Positions 27,265-42,140 are shown, counted from the stretch's first letter. The stretch: DNA of 64,000 nucleotides from Acanthacorydalis orientalis (GCA_034766995.1 CM068313.1:34626496-34690495); one strand, 5' to 3'. Notes: generated by a model from the sequence alone, not told the origin. Numbers and translations: made by a program.

Positions 27265-27346
27265 CATGTTATTTTTTATTTAGTATTTTAGTTCAATTCA
27301 ATACTAAAATACAATTGAACTAAAATACTAAATAGTGGATAACATG
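27265..27346. repeat. Long hairpin with 34-bp arms
   Basis: Left arm 27265-27298, right arm 27313-27346, loop of 14. Pairing from the loop outward is 21 bp perfect (ATTTAGTATTTTAGTTCAATT in the left arm), then a 5-base bubble, then 8 bp perfect (CATGTTAT). It could be a MITE remnant or an RNA hairpin. No TA duplication is evident. Confidence 0.8.
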
Positions 27347-28091
27347 TTTTCTTTTTTTAAAAAAATGCGTTTTTTTAATACTTTCATGCGGACGGCTAAG
27401 TTGAATCACTCTCTATAAATTATTAAGTACTTTTTTTATAAAAAAATATTTATATTATTTTGTATTTTTATTTTAAATAAAATTATGTATGTTCCATGTT
27501 CAAATCAGTAACTTTATGTTTTCATGTTATAATGAGACGTTGCATAGTTTGATTGAAATACATATATTTAATCTATTTTAATTAAGGTCATAGAGGTAAG
27601 ATAAAAAATTAAAGCTCTAGTGGTTAAAAGATGTCTTATAATCGAAACAATTACATCTCTTTCTCTTGGACTGAAAACTGATCTGATAACGAGTTATTTT
27701 CATTATGACACCACAGAGTTAAATGCACCAAAATAATATCGTACATAATCCAAATGAATATCACCATTAGCTTTTCCAAATTTGTCGGTATTTTGATTTG
27801 TTTTTTTTTTTGACAGGAAGAACTGTTATGGTTCTAGGTCATAGATTATGTTTCACTTTTAAGACTCTAATGAAATATCCACACTCCATTTACCGTTCAA
27901 GAAAAAATAAAAAGATAAGTACGGGGGGAGGGATATGATGAATATAGAGGAGACATCTTTTACCATTACACTTCTGACTACTTGATCCACCATAATAATT
28001 AGCATCTCAAATGTAGCTACTAGGTAAAAATGTACTTATAATAAATCCATTTGTAATTTACTGTAACTTGTTTATAGTTTTTAAAAAGATA

Positions 28092-28653
28092 TTAGGTTGG
28101 TAGAAAAATAATTGCGGTTTATGACTTTCAAATTCATATAGATTTTTTAATTTAAATGGTTTTAAGTCGTCCAGAACTGTTGGATGACTAACATCTAATT
28201 TTTGTGTAAGCTCTCGAATTGTTGTGCGTGGTTCTGATTCAACTAACGCCTTCAATTGGTCGCTATGAACTGAAAAAGGACTCCCGTGACCTTCTTCATT
28301 TTCAAGACTCTCGTTCCCAGTACGAATTTTTTGGTATCACCATTGTACCGTACGTTCCTTAACAGTACCCACACCAAAAGCATCGTTTAATTTACGAGCA
28401 GTTTCTGCTGCTTTACCGGCCGTTTAGAACTCATAAAAAAATGCTCTTATTTACTTCTATTCCACCTTTAATTTGATAGTTCAATTTGAAACAAAATTAA
28501 TAATAAAACGAACGTCGATGTTATCAGAATACAGACAGAAAAATGCAGTTTAAAATAATATTAACATGAACACGACGAAATTACATTTTTATTGAAAAAA
28601 ATTAAGGTTAGAATTCAGAAAACAAAACCGCAATTATTTTCCTACCAACATAA
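28092..28653 (-). mobile_element. Internally deleted mariner, copy 2 (562 bp)
   Basis: TA-flanked, with inverted repeats TTAGGTTGGTAGAAAAATAA (left) and, on the other strand, TTATGTTGGTAGGAAAATAA (right). The minus strand again encodes only the N-terminal helix-turn-helix part (LVESEPRTTIRELTQKLDV), and the deletion falls just after VLDDLK, the same place as in the element at 21558. The two belong to one deleted subfamily. Confidence 0.88.
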
Positions 28654-28837
28654 TACCTTAATTTTTGACTTCTCTTCGTAAATTTGCACACTTATAAAGT
28701 GTGTATAATTGAAAACATCATATAAGATAGAAAACAAGCAGTTTAAAATCTATAAAATCGATTCTATCTCAGAAGGAACTCATATTTTTTCTTCGTCAAT
28801 TAAATAGAATATGTAAATCTTTGGTGTATATATGTAT

Positions 28838-28897
<60 letters not shown>

Positions 28898-29998
28898 GTG
28901 TGTGTGTGTGTAATGTGTGTATATCTATCTCTTTATGTGCAATATCTTAAAATCTTATTCGCGTATAAGGCACAATGCTATTATATAACTAATTTTTAAA
29001 CAATTTAAATTCATTTGGAGAGGTCACGAAACAGAAAGTAGATATAATATTTCTCAACGTGTACCGCGACTACAATAAAGATTATCATTTGACGCTTGAG
29101 CAAACATATAAAATATTTTTTGAGTGTTTTCCGATCGCACATATTCATCTACATACGATACTTTTTATGCGTTTCAGTGACCCGTGAAATTATGGAAATT
29201 TAACGACTCGCACATATTTTAGAATTGGAACAATTCGTTAATATCTGCGCTCTAAATACACAATCTATTTTTAATACGAAATTCGTGTTTGGTATGTATT
29301 TTGTAAGATTTGAATGTTCATATACGTAATATGAGAAAACTTTATACCTAAATGAATTCACCAGTTGATATAGGATATACTCGTATTATTCCAAAAAATA
29401 TGTTTATTTTTTTCATTTAAGTTTTTGTACCGCGTAGTTAGATGCAATCTTATTAAATGTTTTTTATCAGAATAATAATTGTATAGTAGATGAAATATAT
29501 CATTCATCGTAAAACCGGATTTTAATTTCTTGCATATCTATCAATAATCTAATACAATGGCCTCTTATCTATGAGTATCTATTTTGTACTACTTTATTTT
29601 GTATATCAAAAGTAATTCACTTTGAAATGTAACCAATGACATAATTTAAAAATAAAAATTCATTATCTATTTGAATTAAATGTCCTGTAAAATGTTAAGA
29701 ATTAAAAAATAAAATAAGAATGTTTCTAAACATAATAAAAATAACTTAAATAAAAATATATAAATCGTTTCAATATTGAAATGAAAATATTGTAGATACA
29801 AATTTGAAGACTCAAACAGAATGTCTACACTTATGTTAAATATTTATCATGTTTTCTTTTTGATAATATTTTGATTGATTGATTATTGGGGGTTAAGGGC
29901 GCATCGACAACAGAGGTCAGTAGCGCCTGGATAATATTTTGAAATTTCCTTTCAAGTTTTGTAAATTTTATCAGTAATTACGAACACAATTTTAATTA
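28654..29998. other. Gene-free stretch between two mariner copies
   Basis: Holds a TA/TG array at 28826-28920 and a moderately complex block at about 29030-29260. Near 29880-29930 is a GC-richer scrap with GGCGCATCGACAACAGAGGT and AGCGCC, probably a fragment of an older repeat. No gene is supported. Confidence 0.6.
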
Positions 29999-31285
29999 TT
30001 ATGTTGGTACAAAAATAATTACGGTTTTACGTATCGAGTATAAAGACGCATATATCAGTTAAAAATTATATTTATTAATCAAAATGAAGACCATTGGCCT
30101 GAATACATTTCTCTCAACGAGAAACACGTTTGTTTATTCCTACAAGATAAAATTCTGGAGTTCTGGAATTAACGAATTCATCGAAAGCGCTTTGAGCTGA
30201 TACTTGATGTTTAAAAACCTTCTCTCGTAAGAAATTGCTCAAATGTTTAAAACAATGATAATCTGTCGGAGACAGGTCCGGAGAATAAGTTGGAAGAAGT
30301 AGGGTTTCATAACCCAGTTCATTTAATTTTTTTAAAGTCACTTGTGAGACGTGTGGTCGAGCGTTGTCATGAAAAAGAATTGGTCCTCTTCGATTGACTA
30401 ATACTGGCCGTAAACGATGGAACTTCTCATGCATTTTGTCAATTTCCTGACAAAATGTTTCTGCTGTTATTGTTTTACTAGGATTTAAGAAATTGTAGTA
30501 ATTGATGCCACTTGCCGACCACCAAACAGTGACCATAATCTTTTTTTTATGAAGCATCGATTTATGAAACTGTTTTAGTGCTTCCCCTCGATCTAGCTAC
30601 TGTGATATAAACGTTTCCAATTGTTGTAGAGAATCCACTTTTCATCACATAGGACAATGCGATCAAGAAAGGGATCATTTTTGTTATACGAAAGAAGCGC
30701 AGAGCAGATTTCGTATCGCTTAATTGCTTGATATTCGTTTAGTTCATACGTAACCCATTTATCCAGCTTTTTTGTTTTTCCAATTAGGCTCGAATGTTGA
30801 ACAACTGTTGAATGATCAACATTGAGTTCTTCTGCCAACTCTCGAGTAGTTTTAGGTGGGTCCGCTTCAATAATGGTTCTTAAATCATTATTGTCTATAG
30901 GTGAAGGACATTCACGACCCTCCTCATTATCAAGTCTTTCGTTTCAATTACGAAATTTTTAAAAGCAGTGTTGAGCCTGTACGTTCACTAACTGACTCTT
31001 CACCAAGAACAAATTTAATATTTCGAACAGTTTCTGTTGCTTTACGCTCCAATTTCAAATTATACAACAAATTGCGCGAATTTGCTATTTTCCATGACTA
31101 ACTTAAGAGGTTATGTCCAACAATACTAAACAATGAAAACAGTAGACATGAGCTGAAATTAGTAGTACTAATTTCATTGCTTACAATGATGTATCACATG
31201 ACTATAACAAAAGATAACGGTAACTAAAAAAATCGGCCCCAAACTTAAAATGATAAAAAACGCAATTATTTTTACACCAACCTAA
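29999..31285 (-). mobile_element. Near-full-length mariner transposon (1287 bp), inactive
   Basis: Inverted repeats TTATGTTGGTACAAAAATAA (left) and, on the other strand, TTAGGTTGGTGTAAAAATAA (right), with TA on both sides. The length of about 1.29 kb is normal for mariner. The internal transposase gene reads on the minus strand and is broken. It is closest in style to the Hsmar1/cecropia group, a judgement from remembered motifs. Confidence 0.93.
30075..31095 (-). pseudogene. Broken mariner transposase (D,D34D)
   Basis: From a degenerate ATG at 31095..31093 to a TAA at 30077..30075. Recognisable parts are the helix-turn-helix region (AEELNVDHSTVVQHSSLIGK), first catalytic Asp in VLCDEKWILY, second in ILFHDNARPHVS and third in SPDLSPTDYHCF. 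Exactly 34 residues lie between the last two, the mariner signature. Breaks: several stops and frameshifts in the N-terminal third (about 30850-31080), a frameshift plus TAG near 30600, and a TGA near 30113. The catalytic residues survive, but no functional protein can be made. Confidence 0.93.
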
Positions 31286-31935
31286 TATTTTTCAACGTAT
31301 TTCATATTGCGAGATTGCGAGTTTAAGATCATAAAACATAATTAATTACATCAAACGGAATAATGTTTGTTTTCTCTAAATATATTTTATTGTTTTTTGT
31401 TGATAAAATTAAGTTTTATTAAATTTTAATTTAAAAAATAACAGTCAAATACTAGATAAGAGTAACTGATTTCTTAATCTTGCGTGATATACTAAATAAA
31501 ACATACAATTTTTTCAAAAATCTCATTCTTAGGAAGTGATAGCATTGTATTTTTAAATGATAACTTAATAGTTCTATATGATATTTAATACTCCAAATTC
31601 ATTAATTATTTTTTTAATGAAAAATAATAATAAGAGTGAAAAAATATAAATAAGTTAAAAATATGTTCGTTATTCTATTTAATAACACAGAAAATAATAA
31701 AATATATATTTTTTTAAAAAAATAATTGATATACAAAAAGGAAATTAAGATGTAAATGATTTTTTCAGTGGAAAGTTATTTAAATCAATGTAAAGAGCAA
31801 ATACATGAAAAAATATTATCAAAGAAACCTAAATTGATTTAAAAAAATATTTACTTTTTAATAAAACTGTTCATTATTCTAATTCATCATTTTTTTCATT
31901 TCGGTTATGTTTGAAATATGTACAAATGTACAAAT

Positions 31936-31939
31936 ATAC

Positions 31940-32021
<82 letters not shown>

Positions 32022-32026
32022 ATGTA
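31936..32026. repeat. (TA)n(TG)n microsatellite
   Basis: About 60 bp TA followed by about 25 bp TG. Confidence 0.95.
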
Positions 32027-33411
32027 TTAAAAGTACTCATAGCCTTATAACAAGTTTTGAACATACGAATAAATGTTTTCTCAATGATCTCATTGACATA
32101 CATCACATTGTAACTATTTATTAAATTATGTACAAGTTCGAGAAAATAAAACATTATTACACCATTCACGATAGTTCAATCTTGAATTGGATCGATTTTA
32201 ATAATTCTGTGCTCAAACCAGATATTTATAACCTTCTATAAAATTATTATTAACCTTTTATACTTTTTATTTACTTGTACATTTGAATAATTTTTTTAAC
32301 ACATGCCTCGAGCTTATAACTTTTTTATTTTTTTTGTGTATTATATTTTTAAACAACCTTCTAGAAATCATAAATGTTACATATATTCAACGTTAAACTG
32401 TGAATAAAAAGAGTAAATCATATTTTATCAATGCTATAGACAATCCGAATAATTGTCGAGAGCCGGAATTAGTTTATAAATCATTATATGTATATATTGT
32501 GATCAGAATATAAACATGTTAATGTAGCCATGACCTCTATAAAATTTACTCGAGACAAACTGAAGGTCAAAAATGAATTTCAATCTGAACTAGTAGCAAT
32601 CGTTGATTTATTTTAAAATTGAACAATACACCAAAATTAAATATAAAATTGGACGCCTTCGAAAGCATTCGTGGTAGTTGAGTTTTTACATACGCGGTTC
32701 GAATGATGTTTCAGCACTATTTTTATTATATTCATTTTAATACGATTCAATTAATTTATTGAACAATCTCACGATTTGACCTCATAGATCTGTGATTTGA
32801 TCGCGAAATGAACATGTTTTCGTACTACCGTTTTGTAATTAACCCATTAAATTGTCACGAAATATCAAATGACGAATCAATTTTACAATATTGCAAAGTC
32901 TAAAATTTAGTTCAAACATAAATTCTATTTCGAATTTTGTATATGCTTTCGAAAAATAATAATAATTATTATTATTATTGGAATACTTATTTAGAAAGAA
33001 TTTGAACATTTATTGTGATACGACTGCAAGGTCGATTTTCTCATTACGAAGTACGACCGATTCATTGATCTCTGGTTCATTGCGAACAGATATTATCAGT
33101 TGTATATCTTAATTACTTTATTAGGCTGTTAATGAAACAGTTTATATCCGGAAATTCTAACACGTCATAATATATTTATTAGGCATTATTACCTGCAATC
33201 ATCATATACTGATGTGTTTTGTAAACCAACGATATTTAATTGTTAACAATTTCTGTTTTTATTCTTTTAGAAGAGTAACTATTAGCAGTCGAATTAAAGG
33301 AAATGATTTGTAACACCAGTATAAATTGTATCTAACAATAATTTAAAAAAATGAGATATTATATACAATATTATACAAAAACACTAAATTAAATTATAAT
33401 ATATATACTAA

Positions 33412-33460
<49 letters not shown>

Positions 33461-34752
33461 ATAAAAATGTATTACATATTTATCAAGTGTGATCTTATAA
33501 ATTTGCTCTTTGTTTGAATCGTAGAATATATTTACATCAGAATTTCTTCTTTTACATTTCATTAACCTTGACAATTACACGTCTATGTTATACAAGTATT
33601 TCCTATTAATTATAGAATTGATTTAAAATAAATAATTATCTATTCCTTTATTAAAATGTGATTTTTTTTAAAAAAAAAACTAAAGTATTTAGAATTCTCA
33701 ATTGCATTTTAAAATGCATAACTTGTTTTATGTAACAGATATACTTTTTTTATTTTCATAAAATGTTATATTTAATATTTTTTTATGAAACTATAATAAA
33801 TTCGTTTATTAATTCACGAGAGGTATTTTTCAACGTAAATGGGTGAGGTTTTTCTACGAATATGTTGAATGTTATACAAATAAAGGTCAATTAATATATT
33901 TAACAAGTTTATAATTAATATTCAATAGAACTAGTTGATAATTCTAAATAAGTGTGACTTTACGTGTAGAAATACAGAAAAATTATGTGTTTTGAAAGTA
34001 AAAAATCACACATACTTATTTAGATGACGTCCGCTTTTTTTCATATATTTTTTTAAACAAATACGCAACCGACAGGTGAACATTAACATCTCTTTTTTGT
34101 ATTTGTAAAGGTGCGGTATTATTTATTTTTTATTATACACTGGTTTTACTGCATGTATTACTACATAATGCATAATGAATATATCAATGCAAGTTGTATA
34201 GACCTAATTGAAAATAATATAAATTTTTATCAGTAACTTTCAATTATATCTATTATTTACATAAATATAAAAGTAGTACAAAAAAGTCAACAAAGTTTTA
34301 GCCTAACCTTTCGGTCCTTGTAGTCACAAATATGTACGTTGAGTAAATTATCATTTAAATTTTTTTCAACATGTTCTTAAAGCAATTTACAACTTCAGTG
34401 TATTAAAATATTGTAATTAAAGTTAAAAGTTTATTTCTGTATTTTTTTTTCATTTTTTTAGAATGACTGCAAATATAACAATTATAATGTAAATGTAATT
34501 TTAAAGTAAAAATATTTTTAATGATTAATTTAAAGTCAATGCCAGTCAGTCTTATGATAATTAAAAATTTATCAAATATGTTGAAAGGGAAAGGACTTTT
34601 TTTAAAACACTGCAATAAACAAAAAAATCGAATATAAAAGTACATTATATATATATTAAATTTGACAAGATTTTTATCATTGTTAAAAATTTTGTTTAAA
34701 TTATAATTAAAATAAATAAAATAACATAAATATATGTATAATCTAAGTATTC

Positions 34753-34810
<58 letters not shown>

Positions 34811-36352
34811 GTATATATGATATTAGATTTGTAATAAGTAGTGATATTTAAGGAAAAAATATTCTATACCAGCTACGAATATCAAGCTTATTAGTAATAA
34901 ATATATTTATTACTGCAATTTTATTTACATAAGACAGGTAGTTGGTTAACGCGATAACTATTACAAATAAACATTTTACTTTTATAAATTCCTCATTCGA
35001 TCTACTGCTAAAAGGTTTCACAATAAAACAATGGGACTAAATTACAAAATTATATTTTACATCAAACGTTAGTGCTTCCACTTTTATTGTTATCTTTATA
35101 AATGTCGCTTGTCTTGTAATTAGCTTCCAGTAATGGATAAAAGAAATGCAACTCTAAGACTTACAATGAAAAAAAATAATTAAAATGAGATTACTAGTAC
35201 GAAAATACAATATGTAACTTTAATGTCTGTTACTACTAAGTATTTTTTATCATGAATCTATTTTCAACTTCTTAAACCCTTCCTTTTTCAATAATGAATA
35301 AAACAGTATTTTTGACAGAATGTATCCTCAACTAAATGAACTTTAAATAAGGAAAAGAAATCAAATTAAAAAAATGTATATTTTTTTCCTTTCTATGGAA
35401 TAATTCAATAGCAATACCATCATTCTCAGATAAACCTTAGACAGAAACCTCAGAAACCTCTACAGAAAAACCTTATTTCATATTTTAAGCAATAATCAAT
35501 TACTAAACAATTTTAATAAGAAAAATAATTTGTAGTTAGTAGGGGAGTGAACAAGTCAGATATGAAATTATATAAAACATTTATTATTCATGAAAAGCTT
35601 ATAAAGATTAAAATTTAAATCGGAAAACTAAAACAATCTTAACTAAAAACAGTTTAGTAAATTATAGACGAAGTACAGAAGCTATGTAATAATAATATAT
35701 TTATATATTTTCGTATCAAATGTTTATATTATTTTGAAAAACATATGAATATGTATATAGAGTAAAATAATGGCAAATAAATACAGCCTAAAAACAACAA
35801 TCAAAATAACATTATATCAAATGCAGTTTTATTTCATTTTATAAAAATGTACATTAGAATGTTGTATATAACATTTTTGTACATAAAGGAAATAAATAAA
35901 TAAATAATCAGATAATAGATAATTAAAAAGTTACGCTACCCTCAAAATAAATTATTGGAACATTTTTTTTAATAAAAACTGTATTGTTTTTTTGTTTACA
36001 ATGAACTGATCTATCTTACGTGATTTTTAAAGAAAATTTTGATTCTAAAACTCATAAATTGAAATACAAAACATTGTTTACTCAAAAATATAATTTTAAA
36101 AATATTTTTTTACATAAACGACAAAATAATATAAATACAATAAGATAAAAATGTCAAAATTGAACTAAGTGTATTAGAAATAACTCTTAATAAAAATATC
36201 AGAAATTCATATTTAAACAAATTATATTTGTTTAAATATTAAAAAAAAATTGAAAAATTTAACATTTTCAATTAATACTTAAATGTCCTCCGAAAAATAT
36301 AATATAATAATATATGAAGGTCATTAAAAAAAGAACTAATACATATACTTAC

Positions 36353-36355
<3 letters not shown>

Positions 36356-36422
<67 letters not shown>
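36356..36422. repeat. (TA)n microsatellite
   Basis: About 67 bp of uninterrupted TA repeat. Confidence 0.95.
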
Positions 36423-36425
<3 letters not shown>

Positions 36426-38621
36426 TGAAAACACACATTTACCTTCGAAAGGTCTTTCAGCCTGTGTGAATTAAATTGAAAACTGTGTAAAGGGCAGTAA
36501 GTAAACTGAAAATAATTAAAAAGTATGTGATATCATATTACAACATCAATACACATTTTTCCTTTTGTAGGACTATAGCTCTGTTTCAAGAATGATAGAT
36601 TGTATCAACAGTAAAACCGTTATAGCGTGGGTCGACTTTTTGTCAAGAACTAGTTTTTTTTATTCTCAGCAGTTATGGCTTATTGATGTGTACATATCTA
36701 GATGCATTTCAAGGTGCATGACTGTACTGGTATACGCCTTGCTATATAACCTTGGTTACTGTTTTAAATTTCCTTTATTCATACGTATAATCATCTTTTT
36801 TCATTAGTAAAATTGCCCAAATTATAGCTAGAATGTCAGTAATCGGATGCATTTAATAATACTAATATATAATGATATACATTTACTTTACATTCACACA
36901 CACACACACATATATATGTACATGTGATCTAAATTGCGATTTTAACCGATGAACATTGCACAAAAGTGTACCAAACCGATGGTCTCATATTACGAAATAT
37001 TTTTTTAAGATATATTCTTTTGAAATTTTATCACTACATAATAAAATATTTTGTAATGAAATTAAATCAATCTTTTTTTATACTCATATTAAATTGTTCA
37101 GTTTAATTGGTAAAAAAAGTAATATATGCAAATCATTTCATTTTATGGACATACACCATATATTTTACATAAATTTATTAATAAATAAAACGTGTTTAAT
37201 TAAAATGAAACGTTAACAAATTTACTTTTAATTTTTGAAATACATTGACAAACTATTTTGATATTCACTTTTATTTTTACGTTTTTTTAAATAATTCTAA
37301 CAATAAGATGATGAAATTAATGTAGCATAAGTGTGTATGGAATCTAATTTTATTTATAAACTTGAAACTGTTATATTTTACAATAAAAATAAATATAGAA
37401 AACTAAGTTTAACTTGAGATTTAAGTGTATTTATACTCAGTATTTGAATTTGAATGCACTATCGATTAAAATCTGATAAATACCATTTTGTATCATAACC
37501 GATGCGAATTTTAAACGCTGATGTATGAAACTATTTTGTAAAACTACACTAATCATTCTCTTTTGAATGAAGGTACATTGTGGATACTTTTAGGAATACT
37601 GTTTAATCAAAACTAGCATACACTTATGTTGATATATTAATATATAATAAAAGTTATTCAATATAAATTAAATAATATTTAAAAAAATTATTAATATTTA
37701 ACAAACATTCTAAGAAAACAGTTTATACTTATATATATATTATATATATATATTATAGTTTATACTTATATATATATATATATATATAAATAAATATGGT
37801 GGATTCTTAACAGGCTAAAATATAAGTACGCGTGTCTAGTACTAGTACAAAAAAAAATAATGTTATTGCTTGGGATGAATTTGACGAATAAGAGCAGAAC
37901 TACGGCAAGCACCAAATTATTACTAATTATTTTTCTATATCAAAATAATGATTTTATAGCTTAGAATAAAGAGGAATTCTCATTTTATAAACCAATTGTA
38001 ATTGTGTAATTAAATAGTAAGACTGATGAATTTTTAATATTTGTTTTGATTATTCTGAAAAATTGAAATTTTGAACTTCTTGTAATTCCAAAATTAATTA
38101 TCCAGTTTATATTTATAAGAACGTCATTCTTATCCAACAACACATTTGTTTATGATTATGTTTTAAGATATGATAGTATAATATTAAGTTTATTTATCAA
38201 AATTCATTGATATTTTTCACATATATTATCTAGAAAAATGTAAAAATGCTTTATAAAAAAATTATAAAACTAAAAAGTGTTTTTAAGGAAAATATTGGAC
38301 ATTATAATTGATCAGTTATTGATAAACGATTATCTTAACCAGTATTTAGAACATTTTTTTAAAAAAATATAATTTGTTTACCAATAACATTTATACTAGT
38401 ACTGACATTAAGTTTTTTTAATACAAGAAAAAATACAAATTTTATTTCTAATAAATAAATAATAATTTTTTAGTTACATTAACCCAAAATAAATAATTTT
38501 TTAAAAAAAATTTTTTATGGTATGTATTTATTGTTTGCACTTAAATAAATTCCTTTTTCTACCTATAATTTCATTTTTATTTTTACCTGTCAATTATATA
38601 ATCTCTCTTCCTCTCTCTCTC

Positions 38622-38665
<44 letters not shown>

Positions 38666-39152
38666 CACAATTAATATTGTTAATTGGACGCAATTAATAA
38701 TAAGTAATTAAATATCCGTTATAAATATTTATTACTTAAAAAAATGTGTCCAATAACAGAATAATTTTGTAAAAGAAAGTGAAATTGAAGAAAATGAATT
38801 GCATTGTTATAAGAAATGCTCATGTAATACGTAAATATAATATATTATTTTTATAGGACACTATAAAAATCATCGAGTATAAAATTGGCATATCTGAAAA
38901 ATCTAATCGGTCATCAGCCTTTCATACAATTGTTCAGCCATTTTTTACACCTAGTCGTCTAGTGAATGCAATGAAAGAACGTATTTATAAATGATAAACT
39001 ATCATAATTAATAGTTAATGAATATCATATAATGAATCAATAATTTTATTTGTTCTCTCGTTTGTTAACCGCAAGTGAAAGGATTAAGAACCGTCTAGAT
39101 ATGCGATTAGCTATCATTTCAATGTATATCATGGTCACCATAATGTTTGTAG

Positions 39153-39170
39153 ACACATACACATACACAT

Positions 39171-39255
<85 letters not shown>
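39153..39255. repeat. (TA)n microsatellite with one GCA step
   Basis: About 100 bp TA repeat with a single GC interruption (TATGCATATA), preceded by ACATAC repeats. Confidence 0.95.
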
Positions 39256-39258
<3 letters not shown>

Positions 39259-40475
39259 TCTTACTCCGAAACTGCACTTCTTGACATTGACTATAGATAA
39301 CTGGTATTTATTGTTTTTTTTATTTTGACTGAAATAAAATGGTGTCAATTATTTATGTATATTGTTATAGGATTAATATTAAATGCAGTTGACGTCGGTA
39401 TCTTTCAAAGTAGATAGCAGGAACATGTGATATCAGGGCCGTCGTAATAAATAATAAGTTATAAATGATATGATGTCTTTGAAAGTAAAATTTTTAATGG
39501 AAACATCAATCAAGAATAATGAAATAATATTATTAAATGTGCATATATGTTGCTTTTGCACAAAATAAAATGTTCTGTTGTTTAAATCAATTGAAATTGA
39601 TTATCGCTTACAAGTACTATAGTTAAAAAAAGAATTTAAACAAAAATTTCAAATCTAATATATTTTTTTATAAGACTCGCACAACAAAATTAAATGATAT
39701 AATTTTAACAGAAATGAATTTTATTGTTCTTTATTTTATTCTTAAATTTCAAAGTATGAGCCCATTTTCAAAATTAATATTTTTTAAAATTTATTTCAGT
39801 TTCAAAATGTCATTAATCTGATTGAGTTTGCATAATTTCTTAAAGATTCCGTTCTGATCTTTATTTTAATTCAAAAATAATTATTTGATATCAACTGGTC
39901 AGTTTTTTTCATTCTATTAAACTCATTTTAAATTTATTTAATGTTTTTTAACTCTCTAAACTTGTATTAAAATAATTTACAGTTCTAAATACAACGATTT
40001 AAAATTACAAATCAGTTTCCATCCAACAATGATCATTATTCTCATATAAAATGTAAAGTAAAAATGTAATAAAAAAGTTTTCATATGCACTAAATAAATA
40101 AATCAATTTCATTCTTAAGATAATTATATATTATAATTATTTTTGTTTCCCTACTTCCGCTTTAATGTTTCATAGTGTGACTACTTCCGTGAAAAAAAAA
40201 CACTTTACTTTGAAATATAGCAATAAATTATAATCACAGACCCGAGAAAAAATACGGCCATTAAAAATATTTACTAAAACGATAATCCATAGACTAATAA
40301 GGCCTAACAACTGTTGTTTTAAAAATAACAACTCATACAAGATATCCATACAGTTGTTTATTACTGCAATTTCTTTTAGTATAGTTTATATTATAAAAGG
40401 TCAAATTTCTAATTAAAAATATGCAAAACTATTATAGATATGTAGTCTTTAAAGCTGTTTAAAATTTTTGCATAA

Positions 40476-40528
<53 letters not shown>

Positions 40529-40927
40529 ATATATAAATAATAATCATTCTCTTTGTTTGAAATTATGTTTGTATTTTTAATCCTTTTCAATAATGAATAA
40601 GTAACAAAAAGGATATACACACTCGAAAAATTATATCAGTTTTAAATATGAACATGTCAATAAGATTTTTTTATTGTTATGCAAGTTTTGCTACTGGCAT
40701 TTTAAGAGTTCCTGTTATCAAATCCAGTGTGAGATGACGTAAGATTTATTATTTTGAGCTACCTAATAACAAATAAATCGTAATAATCGTCCTTGAATAT
40801 TTTTTATTGCCGTTTTTATCATTCTGTGGTTATATATCAGTATTCAATCTTAATAACAACAATGTAACGCTTAGTTATAATTTTTATAAGTACTATAAAA
40901 GGTAAATAAAGTAGGGAGAAAGTTAAT

Positions 40928-40929
<2 letters not shown>

Positions 40930-41002
<73 letters not shown>

Positions 41003-41008
41003 ATATAA
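40930..41008. repeat. (TA)n microsatellite
   Basis: About 65 bp TA repeat followed by GTATG steps. A similar TA-then-TG array follows at 41199-41266. Confidence 0.95.
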
Positions 41009-41196
41009 TGTACACTATAATATTATTATTGGCAATAATATCGCACTTTTAATACTTTAGTTGATATATAAATTTTCATCGCACCTTCCCCAGGCTTTTT
41101 GTGCATATAATTTATATATAATGTTTATTATCAGTTGTTGAAAATGTAATTGTTCATAATTATAAAGTTGGCCATATCATATTGTATTATATCATA

Positions 41197-41266
<70 letters not shown>

Positions 41267-42140
41267 TTATGAGAGTCGGTATTTATATTTCTAGGTTAGA
41301 ATGTACTTTTATTAGAATAATCGAGTAGAAATGTTCTCATATTTCGACTTAACACTTCAAAATATTATTTATTAAAGATAACTTCTACGTTAATAATAAA
41401 TTATTTTGTATTTAGTTTAAACACAAATCGAACCAATAATTAATATGCTACTATTATATGTAATATAAAGTTGTATATTAAGTAAAATATATTCGCTATT
41501 CTTTATGTACATATTTACTTTTAAAAGAAAAACATATATTTTAACCAAAAACATCATCACATTAACTGAACTAAATTTCTAATGATGCATTTTTGTTTGG
41601 CATAAAACTAAAAAGACTTCAAGATATCAATGAGGAAAGAGAATGCATTCTCATTTGTTATTATAAGATTATGCTGTGAAAATAATTAAAGTAATAGTGG
41701 TAATGTAATACGAAATCAACGCTGAGAATTTTTTTACAAATCTCGTCTTCTACAACAATTCAAATATAGTCGTTACCACATCTTCATGAATAAGTGCATC
41801 AGTTACTATTGCAGTTTATGTTACACAATAAAGAAAATATAATTTAGCGTTTGAGACAATTGTCTTCTTAATAGAATAATGTTTATATATAATATTGTAT
41901 TATTACTACTTTTATATTTTATAATTTTGTATTTAAATCTTTGGATGCCAAAGAGAGCCATGGCACTCCTACCATGCATATGCGAGAAGTGCCAGAAGCA
42001 CTATCGTGCTCGTCTAAAATTACTTACAATAAACTGGGAAAATATTTTTTTTACGGCAGTGAAATAATTCCATACACATTCATATCGTCCTATATGTGAA
42101 AGTGTACCGAAAATAATGATGCATTACATGGTGTTTGTAA

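Larger units (their letters stand above)
23600..28091. other. Gene-free stretch
   Basis: Upstream flank of the secreted-protein gene and beyond. Holds TA arrays at 23679-23734, 24018-24088, 25344-25422 (with CA), 25516-25608 (TA, then TG/TATG) and 26516-26592 (CA/TA), plus the hairpin at 27265-27346. From about 27600 to 28000 the sequence is of ordinary complexity with a G run near 27920. I see no exon or recognisable element there. Confidence 0.65.
31286..42140. other. Gene-free, microsatellite-dense stretch
   Basis: About 11 kb without a supportable exon on either strand. TA-type arrays at 31936-32026, 33418-33462, 34756-34818, 36356-36422, 36898-36918 (CA/TA), 37721-37790 (a duplicated AGTTTATACTTATATAT block), 38604-38661 (CT/TA), 39153-39255, 40479-40526, 40930-41008 and 41199-41266. 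The most complex, non-repetitive stretches are about 32500-32900, 36430-36800 and 41880-42140. They could hold regulatory DNA, but I cannot assign any. Confidence 0.6.

Noticed and set aside
36592..36807. 71-codon frame in a moderately complex region
   Set aside because: No recognisable domain, no splice context, chance length.
41879..42067. 62-codon frame with a CxxC motif
   Set aside because: Starts with a run of Leu/Ile/Tyr from A+T-rich DNA, lies in a different frame from the relic at 42141, and has no recognised domain.
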